Source: Pseudomonadota bacterium (GTDB lineage: Bacteria; Chloroflexota; UBA6077; JAJPHF01). From it: a stretch of 20,098 nt of DNA. The translations under genes and the position numbers were made by a program. The notes below the pieces were generated by a model that ran no database searches, was not told where the DNA came from, and worked only from the letters and a program-made list of their open reading frames with translations. The stretch is from the NCBI GenBank assembly GCA_021325365.1, contig JAJPHF010000056.1, positions 1-20,098 of the forward strand. Direction: 5' to 3'. Positions within the stretch are counted from its first letter, which is position 1, and every line of letters begins with the position of its first letter. Shown here in pieces: positions 7,353 through 15,271 of this stretch.

Positions 7353-7694
7353 TTACGCCGCCTCGATGGTGGCGGTGAGGCCGCAGCTCTCCAGGCGGTC
7401 GCGGAACAGCTCAGCCTGCTCCAGCGGACAGACGATGACCAGCGCAACGCCGTGGTTGTGCGCCTCCAGCATGATTTGGATGGCGCGCAAGCGGCTCAGC
7501 TTCGGCACGCTGCGTAGGAGGCTGCGCACGACGTGGTCCATGCTGTTGTGGTCGTCGTTGTGGAGCAGCACCTTGTAGGGCGGCAGCAGCTTGGTGAGAT
7601 CGTCGATGTTGGGCAGCGTCGGCGTCTCGGGCGTCGCCGTGGGCGCCTCGGGCGTCGTGGTGGGCGCGGCGGGGGCCGCGAGTTGCACGCTCAT
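7353..7694 (-). CDS. clpS: ClpS, ATP-dependent Clp protease adaptor
   Basis: ClpS delivers N-degron substrates (proteins with bulky hydrophobic N-terminal residues) to ClpA/ClpC-ClpP. The core spans about residues 38-113. It begins PPYKVLLHNDDHNSMDHVV, with the Asn46-Asp47 pair that binds the substrate alpha-amino group, and contains IQIMLEAHNHG with His79 corresponding to the conserved binding-pocket histidine. The first 35 residues are a Pro/Thr/Ala-rich flexible extension, as expected for the ClpS tail that reaches into the Clp pore. Its ATG overlaps the selA stop as ATGA (7691-7694), so translation is probably coupled to selA. Length is normal for ClpS with a somewhat long tail. Confidence 0.9.
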   Translation of the reverse strand: MSVQLAAPAAPTTTPEAPTATPETPTLPNIDDLTKLLPPYKVLLHNDDHNSMDHVVRSLLRSVPKLSRLRAIQIMLEAHNHGVALVIVCPLEQAELFRDRLESCGLTATIEAA

Positions 7695-9079
7695 CGGTCG
7701 TCGTCCGCGGGCCCGAGGGCGGCGCGCAGGGCGTCGAGGAGCAGCGCGTCCTCCTCGGGCAGGATGGTGCGCAGGTCGAGCAGCAGGCGGTCGCGCTCCA
7801 AGCGGCCGACGACGGGCGGGTCGCCGGCGCGCAGGCGGGCGGCCAACGCGGCCTCGCTCTCGACGCCGACGGCTACCAGGCGGCTGGGCAGCGTCTCGTC
7901 GGGCAGCGAGCCGCCGCCCACCGTGGACTCGCCGTCCACGACCGTGGCGACCACGCCGAGCGCGCCGAGCGCGGCGGCCAGGCGCTCGGCGCGCGCCTGG
8001 AGCGCGTCGAGCGGGGCGGCGATCATTCGCCAGATGGGGATAGTGCGCGGCGCCTCGTCCCGCAGGTAATGGTCCAGGGTCGCGGCGAGCGCGGCGATGG
8101 TCAGCTTGTCGGGGCGCACGGCGCGGGTCAGGGGGTGCCGGCGCAGCCGGGCCACCAGCTCGCCATCGCCCACGACGATGCCCGCCTGCGGCCCGCCGAG
8201 CAGCTTGTCGCCGCTGAAGCAGACCAGGCCCATGCCCGCGGCCACGCTCTCCTGCACCATCGGCTCGTGCGCCAGACCGTAGGCCGCGGTGTCCAGCAGG
8301 CTGCCGCTGCCCAGGTCGTCCACGACCGGCAGCCCGCGCGCGCGGCCGAGCGCGACCAGCTCGGCGGGACTGGCGCTGTGGACGAAGCCGCGCACCTGGA
8401 AGTTCGACGGGTGGACGCGCAACAGCAGCGCCGTGTCGGGCGTGATGGCCTGGGCGTAGTCCTCGACGTAGGTGCGGTTAGTCGTGCCGACCTCGACGAG
8501 CCGCGCGCCGCTCTGGCGCAGCACGTCGGGGATGCGGAAGCCGCCGCCGATCTCGACGAGCTGGCCGCGCGACACGACGACCTCGCGGCCGGCGGCGAGC
8601 GCGGCGAGCGCCAGCAGCACGGCGCTGGCGTTGTTGTTCACGACGAGCGCGGCGGGGGCGCCGGTCAGGCGGCGCAGGCGGTCCACGACGTGCTCGTGGC
8701 GCGAGCCGCGCTCGCCGGGGCCTAGCTCGTACTCGAGGTTGGAGTAGCCGCCGCCGACGCTCGCGGCCGCGGCGAGCGCGGCGGGGCTGAGCGGCGCGCG
8801 GCCGAGGTTGGTGTGCAGAATGACGCCGGTGCCGTTCAGCACGCGGCGCAAGCGCGGCCCGGCGAGCGCCGCGGCCTCCGCGGCCACGGCGGCGACGAGC
8901 GGCTCTAAGTCGCGCGGCGGAGCGCCGGCCCGCACGGCGGCGCGCTCGGCGTCGAGGGTGGCGCGAATGGCGGCCAGCACCAGCGGCCGCGCGTAGCGCG
9001 CGACCAGCCCCTGGACCGCCGCCTCTTGCAGCAGGCGGTCCACGCTCGGTAGCTGCCGCAGCGCGTTCCCGACTTCCAC
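7691..9079 (-). CDS. selA: L-seryl-tRNA(Sec) selenium transferase
   Basis: SelA is a PLP enzyme that converts seryl-tRNA(Sec) to selenocysteinyl-tRNA(Sec) using selenophosphate. The 462-residue length is normal. The N-terminal helical domain begins LRQLPSVDRLLQ. The signature VLNGTGVILHTNLGRAPLS (about 80-98) is followed by YSNLEYELGPGERGSRH, and the PLP lysine is Lys292 in CFSGDKLLGGPQAG. RPDKLTIAALAATL and the C-terminal LRTILPEED are also typical. The start is GTG at 9079 with GAGAGG upstream. The sequence looks fully functional, implying that the organism decodes UGA as selenocysteine; selB, selC, selD and any selenoprotein are outside this window. It overlaps clpS by 4 bp. Confidence 0.93.
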   Translation of the reverse strand: MEVGNALRQLPSVDRLLQEAAVQGLVARYARPLVLAAIRATLDAERAAVRAGAPPRDLEPLVAAVAAEAAALAGPRLRRVLNGTGVILHTNLGRAPLSPAALAAAASVGGGYSNLEYELGPGERGSRHEHVVDRLRRLTGAPAALVVNNNASAVLLALAALAAGREVVVSRGQLVEIGGGFRIPDVLRQSGARLVEVGTTNRTYVEDYAQAITPDTALLLRVHPSNFQVRGFVHSASPAELVALGRARGLPVVDDLGSGSLLDTAAYGLAHEPMVQESVAAGMGLVCFSGDKLLGGPQAGIVVGDGELVARLRRHPLTRAVRPDKLTIAALAATLDHYLRDEAPRTIPIWRMIAAPLDALQARAERLAAALGALGVVATVVDGESTVGGGSLPDETLPSRLVAVGVESEAALAARLRAGDPPVVGRLERDRLLLDLRTILPEEDALLLDALRAALGPADDDR

Positions 9080-9114
9080 GCCGCCATCCTCTCGCTAGGC
9101 CGCTGCGAGATTCT

Positions 9115-9145
9115 AGCATCCGTAGCCGGGCCGGCTGGGGATGCT
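9115..9145. terminator. Stem-loop between the VOC gene and selA
   Basis: A 7-bp outer stem (9115-9121 with 9139-9145), a 2x2 internal loop, a 4-bp inner stem (9124-9127 with 9133-9136) and a 5-base loop form one hairpin. It lies 27 bp after the VOC stop and 35 bp before the selA start. It could terminate the VOC transcript or sit in the selA leader. Confidence 0.45.
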
Positions 9146-9172
9146 GAGCCGCCCAAATCGTCCCCTGCGGCG

Positions 9173-9553
9173 CTACCCACGCAGCTCGATCAGCTCGCCG
9201 GCGGGGCCGGCGAGGACGGCGCGGCCCCAGCCCTCCTCCCGGGGCGCGCGGGGCTCGGTGGGCCGGGGTGGCGAGACGACCCGCAGGCCGGCGGTGGTCA
9301 GCCGCGCCACCGCGGCGTCCATGTCGGCCACCTCCAGGCAGTAGTGCGGGCCGGTGCCGTCCGTGTCGACCTCCTCGACGACCTCGATCACCGCGTCGCC
9401 TGCGGGCGGACGGAGGTAGGCGATGCGCCGCGGCGGCGGGCCGCCCAGCGCCTTCTCCGAGTACAGCTCGAAGCCGAGCACGTCCCGGTAGAAGCTCACG
9501 GCCGCGGCGTAGTCCGCCACGGGTACGCCGACGTGGTCGATGCGCCGAATCAT
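9173..9553 (-). CDS. VOC-family protein, methylmalonyl-CoA epimerase/glyoxalase-like
   Basis: This single-module vicinal-oxygen-chelate protein has 126 residues. It has the two beta-alpha-beta-beta-beta repeats: RIDHVGVPVADYAAAVSFYRDVLGFEL at the start and HYCLEVADMDAAVARLTTAGL in the second half. Likely metal ligands are His7, Glu57, His70 and Glu123, an intact four-ligand set. The pattern resembles methylmalonyl-CoA epimerase more than lactoylglutathione lyase, but the VOC fold also covers dioxygenases and resistance proteins, so the reaction is not certain. The ATG at 9553 has GGAGG closely upstream. No methylmalonyl-CoA mutase genes are in the window. Confidence 0.8.
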   Translation of the reverse strand: MIRRIDHVGVPVADYAAAVSFYRDVLGFELYSEKALGGPPPRRIAYLRPPAGDAVIEVVEEVDTDGTGPHYCLEVADMDAAVARLTTAGLRVVSPPRPTEPRAPREEGWGRAVLAGPAGELIELRG

Positions 9554-9569
9554 GCATCCTCCGAGCTGG

Positions 9570-9645
9570 CAGCTATCAGCCGTCAGCTATCAGCTTTCAG
9601 GAGACGACGAGCTGATAGCTGATCGCTGATCACTGACTACTGATC
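9570..9645. repeat. Direct and inverted AGCTATCAGC-type repeat block
   Basis: CAGCTATCAGC occurs at 9570-9580 and 9584-9594, and its reverse complement at 9611-9621. The longest inverted pair is 13 bp (9583-9595 with 9610-9622, spacer 14). Further degenerate units of the CTGAT-C type continue to about 9645, just before the GGT stop codon. The block fills the gap between the gamma-glutamyltransferase and VOC genes and is much less GC-rich than its surroundings. It may be a dispersed repeat or act as a terminator for the upstream gene. Confidence 0.6.
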
Positions 9646-9646
9646 G

Positions 9647-11275
9647 CTAATAGCCGATCGCGCAGCCGTCGGCGCGCGGGTCGGAGGCGCCGTGGTAGGC
9701 GCCGGTCGCCGCGTCGACCTGGATGAGCTGCGCGCCGCTGGCCTCGAAGTCGTGCTGCAAGCGCACGCGGTGGCCGAGCTGCTCCAGGTTGGCCCACGTC
9801 TCTGGCGGGAAGCCGGGCTCCAGGCGCAGCTCATAGGGCGTGCCGAGCGTGCCGGGGTCGGTGCCGGGGTGGCTGAGCCAGCGCGGCGCCTCGACGGCCT
9901 GCTGCACGTTCAAGCCCCAGTCGAGCAGGTTCGTGAGCACCTGGAGGTTCCACTGCGGCTGAGCGTCGCCGCCGGGCGTGCCGCCCACGAGGTACGGCTG
10001 GTCGCCGCGGAACACCAGGTAGCAGTGGAGCGTGTGCATCGTGCGCTTGCCGGGCGCGAGCGCGTTGGGGTGGGCCGGGTCCGTGCTGAAGCCGCGCCCC
10101 ACGCGGTTGTTCAGCAGGATGCCCGTGCCGGGCACCACCTCGGCACAGCCGAAGGGGTTGCTGAGGCTGGTGATAAGCGAGACGAGGTTGCCGTCGCGGT
10201 CGGCGGCGCAGAGATAGGTCGTGTCGCCGAGCATCTCGGGCAGCGCGCCGGGCGCAACGATGTCGAGCGCCAGGTCGTCGCGGATGGCCTCGCGGCGCGC
10301 GGCGGCGTAGTCTTTCGACAACAGAGTGTCGAGCGGGTTCGGGTGGAAGCGCGGGTCGGCCAGGTAGGCGTTGCGGTCGGCGAAAGCGAGCTTCTTCGCC
10401 TCGACGAGGAGGTGGATGGCCCGGGCGCTGCCCCAGGGCAACGCGGCCAGATCGTAGTCCTCGGCCAGGTTCAGCGCTTCGAGCAGAATGGCGCCCTGCG
10501 ACGGCGGCGCCGTGGTGCAGGCGGTGTACTCGCGGTAAGTGGTGCGGATCGGCTCATAGACCTCGCAGTGGTAGGCGGCGAGGTCGGCCTCGGCGAGCAC
10601 GCCGCCGTTTGCCTGGCAGTAGCGCACCAGCCGGGCGCCCAGCTCGCCGCCGTAGAAGGCGTCGCGCCCGCCCCGCGCCACGGTCCGCAGCGCGGCGGCG
10701 TACTCGGGCAGGCGGAGCGTCTGGCCGGCGCGGTAGGGCTCGCCGCCGTGCAGCAGCGTGAGCGCGCTGGAGGGGAAGCGGGCCAGCACGTCGCGCTGGG
10801 CGGCCCAGCGCCCGGCCACCACCTGACTGACCGGCGCCCCCTCCTCGGCGTAGCGGATCGCCGGGGCTAGCACGCGCGCCAGGTCGAAGCGGCCGCTACC
10901 CCAGCGCGCGAGCGCCGTACACATCGCGTCCACGGCGCCCGGCACGCCGACGGAGAGCATGCCGCGCGCGGGCAGCTGGCCGCCGTGGTGCGCCTGCACG
11001 TAGTCCAGCGTGAGCGCTTGCGGCGCCGGGCCGCTGCCGTTGACGGCCCAGGTGCGTCCCGCCGCGTGGTCGTAGTAGAGCAGGAAGGTGTCGCCGCCCA
11101 GCCCGCTCATCATCGGCTGGACGACGCCGAGCACGCCGGCCATGGTGAGGGCGGCGTCGATTGCGTTGCCGCCCGCGACCAGCGCCTCCAGCCCGGCAGC
11201 GACGGCCAGCGGATGGCCGGCCGCCACCAGGCCATTGGGCGCCATGACGATCCCCCGGTGCTGTAGCGCCTCCAT
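9647..11275 (-). CDS. Gamma-glutamyltransferase family protein, cytoplasmic type
   Basis: This Ntn-hydrolase cleaves or transfers gamma-glutamyl groups (glutathione or related amides) after autocatalytic cleavage into two chains. The 542-residue precursor starts HRGIVMAPNGLVAAGHPLA and has the family motif GGNAIDAAL (35-43). The predicted cleavage site and nucleophile is Thr352 in LGDTTYLCAADRDGN, followed by SNPFG. The conserved GGTPGGDAQPQ sits at 431-441. There is no signal peptide, unlike classical periplasmic GGT, so it is more like the short cytoplasmic YwrD-type enzymes; the real substrate could be another gamma-glutamyl compound. The gene starts 2 bp after the carbonic anhydrase stop, so both are probably one transcript. 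An in-frame ATG at 11245 with GGGGG upstream is an alternative start but would remove the conserved HRG. Confidence 0.87.
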   Translation of the reverse strand: MEALQHRGIVMAPNGLVAAGHPLAVAAGLEALVAGGNAIDAALTMAGVLGVVQPMMSGLGGDTFLLYYDHAAGRTWAVNGSGPAPQALTLDYVQAHHGGQLPARGMLSVGVPGAVDAMCTALARWGSGRFDLARVLAPAIRYAEEGAPVSQVVAGRWAAQRDVLARFPSSALTLLHGGEPYRAGQTLRLPEYAAALRTVARGGRDAFYGGELGARLVRYCQANGGVLAEADLAAYHCEVYEPIRTTYREYTACTTAPPSQGAILLEALNLAEDYDLAALPWGSARAIHLLVEAKKLAFADRNAYLADPRFHPNPLDTLLSKDYAAARREAIRDDLALDIVAPGALPEMLGDTTYLCAADRDGNLVSLITSLSNPFGCAEVVPGTGILLNNRVGRGFSTDPAHPNALAPGKRTMHTLHCYLVFRGDQPYLVGGTPGGDAQPQWNLQVLTNLLDWGLNVQQAVEAPRWLSHPGTDPGTLGTPYELRLEPGFPPETWANLEQLGHRVRLQHDFEASGAQLIQVDAATGAYHGASDPRADGCAIGY

Positions 11276-11277
11276 CC

Positions 11278-12024
11278 TCAGCGTCCCACCCTAGCGGCCG
11301 TCTTGGGCGGGTCGAGCACCTCGACCTGCCCGGTCTGTAAGCTGTAGTAGCCGCCCACCATCGCGAGCGCGCCCTGGGCCGCCAGCCCGGCCAGCAACGG
11401 GCTGCGACTCGTTAGCTGGCCGACCACCAGCGCGACGTTCGCGCGAATGGCGTTGTCGAGGAGGTCGCCGGGCTGGCCGCGCACGCTCTCGACGGCCGGG
11501 GCGATGGCGCGCGCCAAGCTCGGTATCTCGCCGTCGAACCGGGCGCCCTGGGTGAGCGCCGCGATCGTGGCGTCGACCGCGCCGCAGGCCTCGTGGCCCA
11601 GCACGAGGACGAGCGGCGCGTGCAGGTACTGAGCGCCGTACTCGATGCTGCCCAACAGCTCGTCGTTCAGCACGTTGCCGGCCACGCGGTGGACGAAGAG
11701 GTCGCCTAGGCCCGCGTCGAACACCAGCTCAGGCGGCACCCGCGAGTCGGCGCACGACAGGATCGTGGCGTAGGGCGCCTGGCCGCTCGCCACCGCGGCG
11801 CGCCGGTCGGGGCCGCGGTGCGGGTCGGTGGTCGTGCCGCTCACGTAGCGGGCGTTGCCGTCCAGGAGAAGTTGCAGCGCGCGCTCGGGACTGGGCGCCG
11901 CTCCTTCCTGCGCGTAGCTCGTGCGAGCGCCCGCCCAGCCCAGCCAGGCGGCGCCGACAAGGCTGGCCGAGGTCAGCGCGGCGGTGCGGACGAAGGCGCG
12001 GCGGCTGGTAACGCCTCGCTCCAT
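11278..12024 (-). CDS. Beta-class carbonic anhydrase with Tat signal
   Basis: This zinc enzyme interconverts CO2 and bicarbonate. Of 248 residues, the first 39 form a twin-arginine signal (TSRRAFVRTAALTSASLVG, then AWLGWAG and cleavage near AQE), so it acts outside the cytoplasmic membrane. The catalytic domain has CADSRVPPE with Cys91 and Asp93, FVHRVAGN, and GHEACGAVDA with His144 and Cys147, which is the complete beta-class zinc set (two Cys, one His, plus the Asp/Arg dyad). The reading frame is open further 5', but the ATG at 12024 has GGAGGGAG 8 nt upstream and gives a correct Tat signal. It is followed after 2 bp by the gamma-glutamyltransferase gene. Export of a beta-carbonic anhydrase is less common than cytoplasmic location. 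Confidence 0.88.
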   Translation of the reverse strand: MERGVTSRRAFVRTAALTSASLVGAAWLGWAGARTSYAQEGAAPSPERALQLLLDGNARYVSGTTTDPHRGPDRRAAVASGQAPYATILSCADSRVPPELVFDAGLGDLFVHRVAGNVLNDELLGSIEYGAQYLHAPLVLVLGHEACGAVDATIAALTQGARFDGEIPSLARAIAPAVESVRGQPGDLLDNAIRANVALVVGQLTSRSPLLAGLAAQGALAMVGGYYSLQTGQVEVLDPPKTAARVGR

Positions 12025-12164
12025 CAGGAGTTCTCCCTCCTGCCCAGGTTCCGGTGGTCTCAAGCATCCAGCATACAGCATCGCGGCGCGGGCAGGGCGC
12101 CTCGCTTCACGCGCGGGTGTCTCCCTGCGCGGTGTGCCGTGGGTTGTCGCCGCGCTCGCGCCGG

Positions 12165-12740
12165 CTAGCCGGCCCGTCCATGGCGGAAGCAACCGACGGT
12201 ATGATCGTTCACCATGCCGACCGCCTGCATGAAGGCATAGCAGATCGTCGGCCCAACGAAGCGGAAGCCGCGCCTGAGGAGCGCCTTGCTCATCGCTTGC
12301 GAGGCGGCGGTTTGGGCGGGGACCTCGGCGGCCGTCCGCCACGCGTTGCGGATGGGCGCGCCGCCCGCGAACTGCCAGAGAAACGCGGCCAGGCTGCCAT
12401 GCTCTCGCTGCACTACCAGTACCGCGCGGGCGTTGGCGATGGCGGCATCGACCTTCAGGCGGTTGCGCACGATGCCCGCGTCGGCCAGCAGCCGCGCGCG
12501 GTCGGCGTCGGCGAAGGCGGCGACGCGGGCCGCGTCGAAGCCGGCGAAGGCGCGGCGATAAGCCTCACGCTTGCGGAGGATCGTCGCCCAGCTCAGCCCC
12601 GCCTGGGCGCCTTCGAGCACCAGCATCTCGTAGAGGTGGCGGTCGTCCCACGACGGCACGCCCCATTCTTCGTCGTGATACTGCACCATCAGCGGGTCGG
12701 CGCCAACCCACGCGCAGCGCGACGGCTCGGCTAGCTGCAC
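12165..12740 (-). CDS. tag: DNA-3-methyladenine glycosylase I
   Basis: Tag removes 3-methyladenine from alkylated DNA as the first step of base-excision repair. The chosen GTG start at 12740 gives 191 residues, the usual length. RCAWVGADPLMVQYHDEEWG carries zinc ligands Cys9 and His22. LYEMLVLEGAQAGLSWATILRKRE contains the conserved glutamate and base-stacking region. NDHTVGCFRH near the C-terminus supplies the remaining His and Cys zinc ligands. The reading frame continues upstream to 12857, but that part overlaps the helicase gene in another frame. Only 4 bp separate it from the end of the helicase pseudogene, so it was probably the last gene of that operon; it is itself intact. A 14-bp palindrome (12160-12173) overlaps its TAG stop. 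Confidence 0.9.
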   Translation of the reverse strand: MQLAEPSRCAWVGADPLMVQYHDEEWGVPSWDDRHLYEMLVLEGAQAGLSWATILRKREAYRRAFAGFDAARVAAFADADRARLLADAGIVRNRLKVDAAIANARAVLVVQREHGSLAAFLWQFAGGAPIRNAWRTAAEVPAQTAASQAMSKALLRRGFRFVGPTICYAFMQAVGMVNDHTVGCFRHGRAG

Positions 12741-12744
12741 GGCG

Positions 12745-14593
12745 CTAGTACCCGGCCGGGTCGCGCGCCGCCGAGGCCTCGGGCGCGCGCGGGGCTCCCG
12801 TCGTGGCGCCGGCTGACGGTGGCGCGTCGAGGTCGAACAGGTCGAACAGCTCCTCACTCGTCAGCGTGGCCGCGAGGTCGAGCGATACGTCGTCGACCAG
12901 TTCGTCGAAGAGGAGCCGCTTGCCTTGCAGCACCCGCTAGATGCGCTCCTCGATCGTGTTCTCACACGTGTAAGTGTAGACCGTCACCGGGTACGGCTGG
13001 CCCAGCCGGTGGCTGCGCGCCTCGGCTTGCTGCTCGACCGACGGGTTCCACCAGCGGTCGAAGTGGAAGACGTAAGAGGCCTCCTGCAGGTTGAGGCCCT
13101 GCCCACCGGCCAGCAGCGAGAGCACCAGCACGCGCCGCTCGGGGTGGGTGCGGAATTGGTGCAGGACCTGATCGCGCTGGTGCGGCGCCAGGTCGCCGGT
13201 ATACGCTAGCGCCGTGGAGCCGAGGCGTGTCGCGATGGCCCGCGCGCCGTTCTCGGCGTTGGCGAACTGCGTAAACACCAGCGCCTTGTAGCCCTCCGCG
13301 GCCAGCACGCCGACGCGCTCGCGCAGGTCGTCCAGCTTGCTGGAAGCGCCCGTGGCCGGGTCGAAGTTGCAGATCTGCTTGAGGCGCACGACGAGCGCCA
13401 GGACGTGCTGCACCTGCACGCTCGCGCCGCGGGCCCGCAGCTCGACGATGCCCTCGCGCTCCGCGCTCATAGGTCGCGCGCTGTGATGGTGTCAGCGGCA
13501 AGAGGACGCGGCAGACCCGCTTGGGCGGCAGCTCGTCGAGCACCTCGGCCTTGCGCCGCCGAAGCTGCACGCAGCGCAGCTCCTCGCGCAGCGCCAGCGG
13601 CGGCAGCGCCAGGCGGTGGGCGCGGGGCGGCCTCGGGTTCACGAACTCCAGCAGCGAGATGAGGTCGGCAGTGCTGTTCTCGAGCGGCGTGCCGCTGAGC
13701 GCCCACTGGCGCCGCCGGCGCAGGCGCTTGCAGGCGCGGCTCACGTCGGTTTCGGCGTTCTTGATTCTCTGCGCCTCATCGAGAATCACCAGGTCCCACA
13801 GCCGGGCGACCGGCGAGTGGGGATTGGCGGTAAAGTCAGCGCGCAGCGTCTCGTAGCTGGTGAGGTACACGTGGGCGGGCGTGCGCCACTGCCAGCGGCG
13901 GTCAGCCGGGCCGCCGTGGACCGTCGAGAGCCGCAGCTCGGGCGCCCAGCGGTGGACCTCGGCACGCCACTGAGTGAGGAGCCCCGCCGGGGCCACCACC
14001 AGCGCCGCCTCGGTCTGGCGGCGGAGCGCCAGCACGCGCAACGCCGCCAGCGCCTCGACCGTCTTGCCCAGTCCCATGTCGTCGGCCAGGAGCAGCATGT
14101 CACGCCTCAGCAGCTCGCGGATGGCTGTGAGCTGGTAGGGGAGCAGCGGCCCCGGCCACTCCAGCGGCCCGTCGGGAGCCAGCAGCAGCTCGGGCGGCGG
14201 CTGCAGCAGCACGGCCAGGCGCTTCGCCAGCGGCACCTCGCCGGACGGGCGCTCGCGGACCAGCGGGTCGGCGCCGGCCGCAGCGGCGCCGGGCGTGGGG
14301 CCGAACGGTGCCTCCTCGCCGGCGAGCAGCCCGACCAGGCAGACGCTGCCCTGGACCGTCGTGTCCTCGTAGGGCAGTAGCTCCGCCAGGCTCAGCCCAC
14401 TCCCCACCTCGACGCCCAGCGGCGCCAGCTCGCCCGCGCCGACGGCCACGAGTCCGACGGGCGCGAGCGCCTGAGCCGGCCCGACCACCGCTCCCCTGGC
14501 CTGGATGGACCGCGCGCCCGCCCCCCGCGGACCCGGCACCAGCAGGCGACTCGCCGGTGGCACGCGGACCGGGGGCCAGGGATGAACGCTCAT
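12745..14593 (-). pseudogene. SNF2-family helicase, broken by a frameshift and an in-frame stop
   Basis: This was a double-stranded-DNA translocase of the SNF2 (helicase superfamily 2) type. The first part (14593 to about 13475) has LLLADDMGLGKTVEALAAL (Walker A), LVVAPAGLLTQW, YLTSYETLR, VILDEAQRIKN (DEAQ box) and WALSGTPLENS. The second half continues in another frame (about 13470 to 12937) with VLALVVRLKQICNFDP, ALVFTQFA, LSLLAGGQGLNLQEASYVFHFDRWWNPS and EARSHRLGQ (motifs V and VI). After NTIEERI a TAG (12934-12936) interrupts the frame, which then reads RVLQGKRLLFDELVDD to 12745, the expected C-terminal tail. The frame change is at about 13470-13480 in a CGCG context. The start overlaps the preceding gene by ATGA. 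Two independent lesions make a true pseudogene more likely than one sequencing error. No active product is expected. Confidence 0.85.
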
Positions 14594-15156
14594 GGGTGGA
14601 CCGGGTCGGCCGCGCCGTATACCTCGGCCAGTCCGACGGCGGCGCGCTCGAACGGCTCCAGCAGCAGGCCGTGGGCCGTGAGGTGGCCCGTCAGGGCGCG
14701 CTCGGGCGAGCCCTCCAGGGGCGGGCCGGGGAACCAGAACAGGTGGACCGGCTCGGCCTGGTCGAGCATCTCGGCCACCTCAAGGGTGGAGTAGCCGGCG
14801 GTCTCCAGCCCGGCGGCGATGCGACCGACTGGAATGGCGACCTGGAGGTCCTGGCAGAACAGCTCGCTCGGTGCCTCCGCGGCGAGCGCGAACAGCACGC
14901 GGGGCACCTGGGGGCAGGCGGCGAGCAGCGAGGCGGTGAGGCGGCGCAGCGCCGCGCGGCGCACGTCGGCCGGGCGCCAGAGGAAGCTATTGGGCGTCTC
15001 GACGCGGTTGTAGGTGAACTCGACGGGCTCGCCGCGCGCGTTGATCTGAAACAGGGCGCCGCGGTAGCCGGCGCGGTCGGGGTCGGGCGCCAGGCGCAGG
15101 TAGGCCGCCGTGCCCCATTCGTCGCGCTCGTCCTCGTGGCGGAAGGGAATCGGCAC
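14590..15156 (-). CDS. Conserved-looking protein of unknown function, helicase partner
   Basis: This 188-residue soluble protein has no signal peptide or membrane segment and I do not recognise the family. It starts with an acidic stretch (HEDERDEWGTAAYLRL) and contains GALFQINARGEPVEFTYNRVE, SFLWRPADVRRAALRRLTASLL and LVA-like hydrophobic blocks, so it looks folded and mixed alpha/beta. The start is GTG at 15156 with a G-rich site upstream. Its stop overlaps the SNF2 helicase ATG (ATGA, 14590-14593), a strong sign of translational coupling, so it probably worked with that helicase and with the DUF2791-type ATPase upstream. Unlike both of those, its reading frame is undamaged. Whether it has a function without its partners is unclear. 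Confidence 0.7.
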   Translation of the reverse strand: MPIPFRHEDERDEWGTAAYLRLAPDPDRAGYRGALFQINARGEPVEFTYNRVETPNSFLWRPADVRRAALRRLTASLLAACPQVPRVLFALAAEAPSELFCQDLQVAIPVGRIAAGLETAGYSTLEVAEMLDQAEPVHLFWFPGPPLEGSPERALTGHLTAHGLLLEPFERAAVGLAEVYGAADPVHP

Positions 15157-15238
15157 CCCGGCCCCCTGCTATCGCACAACTCGTCGGTCGTCCGCGGCCC
15201 GCATGGATCTGGCTGTCCAAGACCATGACTCGCTGTAA

Positions 15239-15246
15239 AGTATACT
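15239..15246. promoter_or_regulatory. Palindromic -10 box AGTATACT between divergent genes
   Basis: AGTATACT is self-complementary, so a TATACT -10 hexamer faces both the plus-strand small gene at 15272 and the minus-strand gene at 15156. For the plus side, TATACT (15241-15246) lies 25 bp before the ATG with AGGAGAGG between them. No strong -35 is visible on either side (CAAGAC at 15218-15223 is poor). Confidence 0.45.
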
Positions 15247-15271
15247 GCCCGTAGCGATCAGGAGAGGCGCC

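Noticed and set aside
9692..10870. Plus-strand frame of 392 codons opposite the gamma-glutamyltransferase
   Set aside because: Antisense shadow: compositionally biased, without motifs, and overlapping the catalytic core of a well-supported gene.
12934..12936. In-frame stop of the helicase as a recoded codon (selenocysteine or pyrrolysine), suggested by the nearby selA
   Set aside because: The codon is TAG, not TGA, so SelA is irrelevant; nothing indicates pyrrolysine genes, and the frameshift in the same gene fits decay better.
13465..13485. Programmed ribosomal frameshift in the helicase
   Set aside because: No slippery heptamer of the usual kind or obvious downstream stimulatory structure, and the later TAG would still stop translation.
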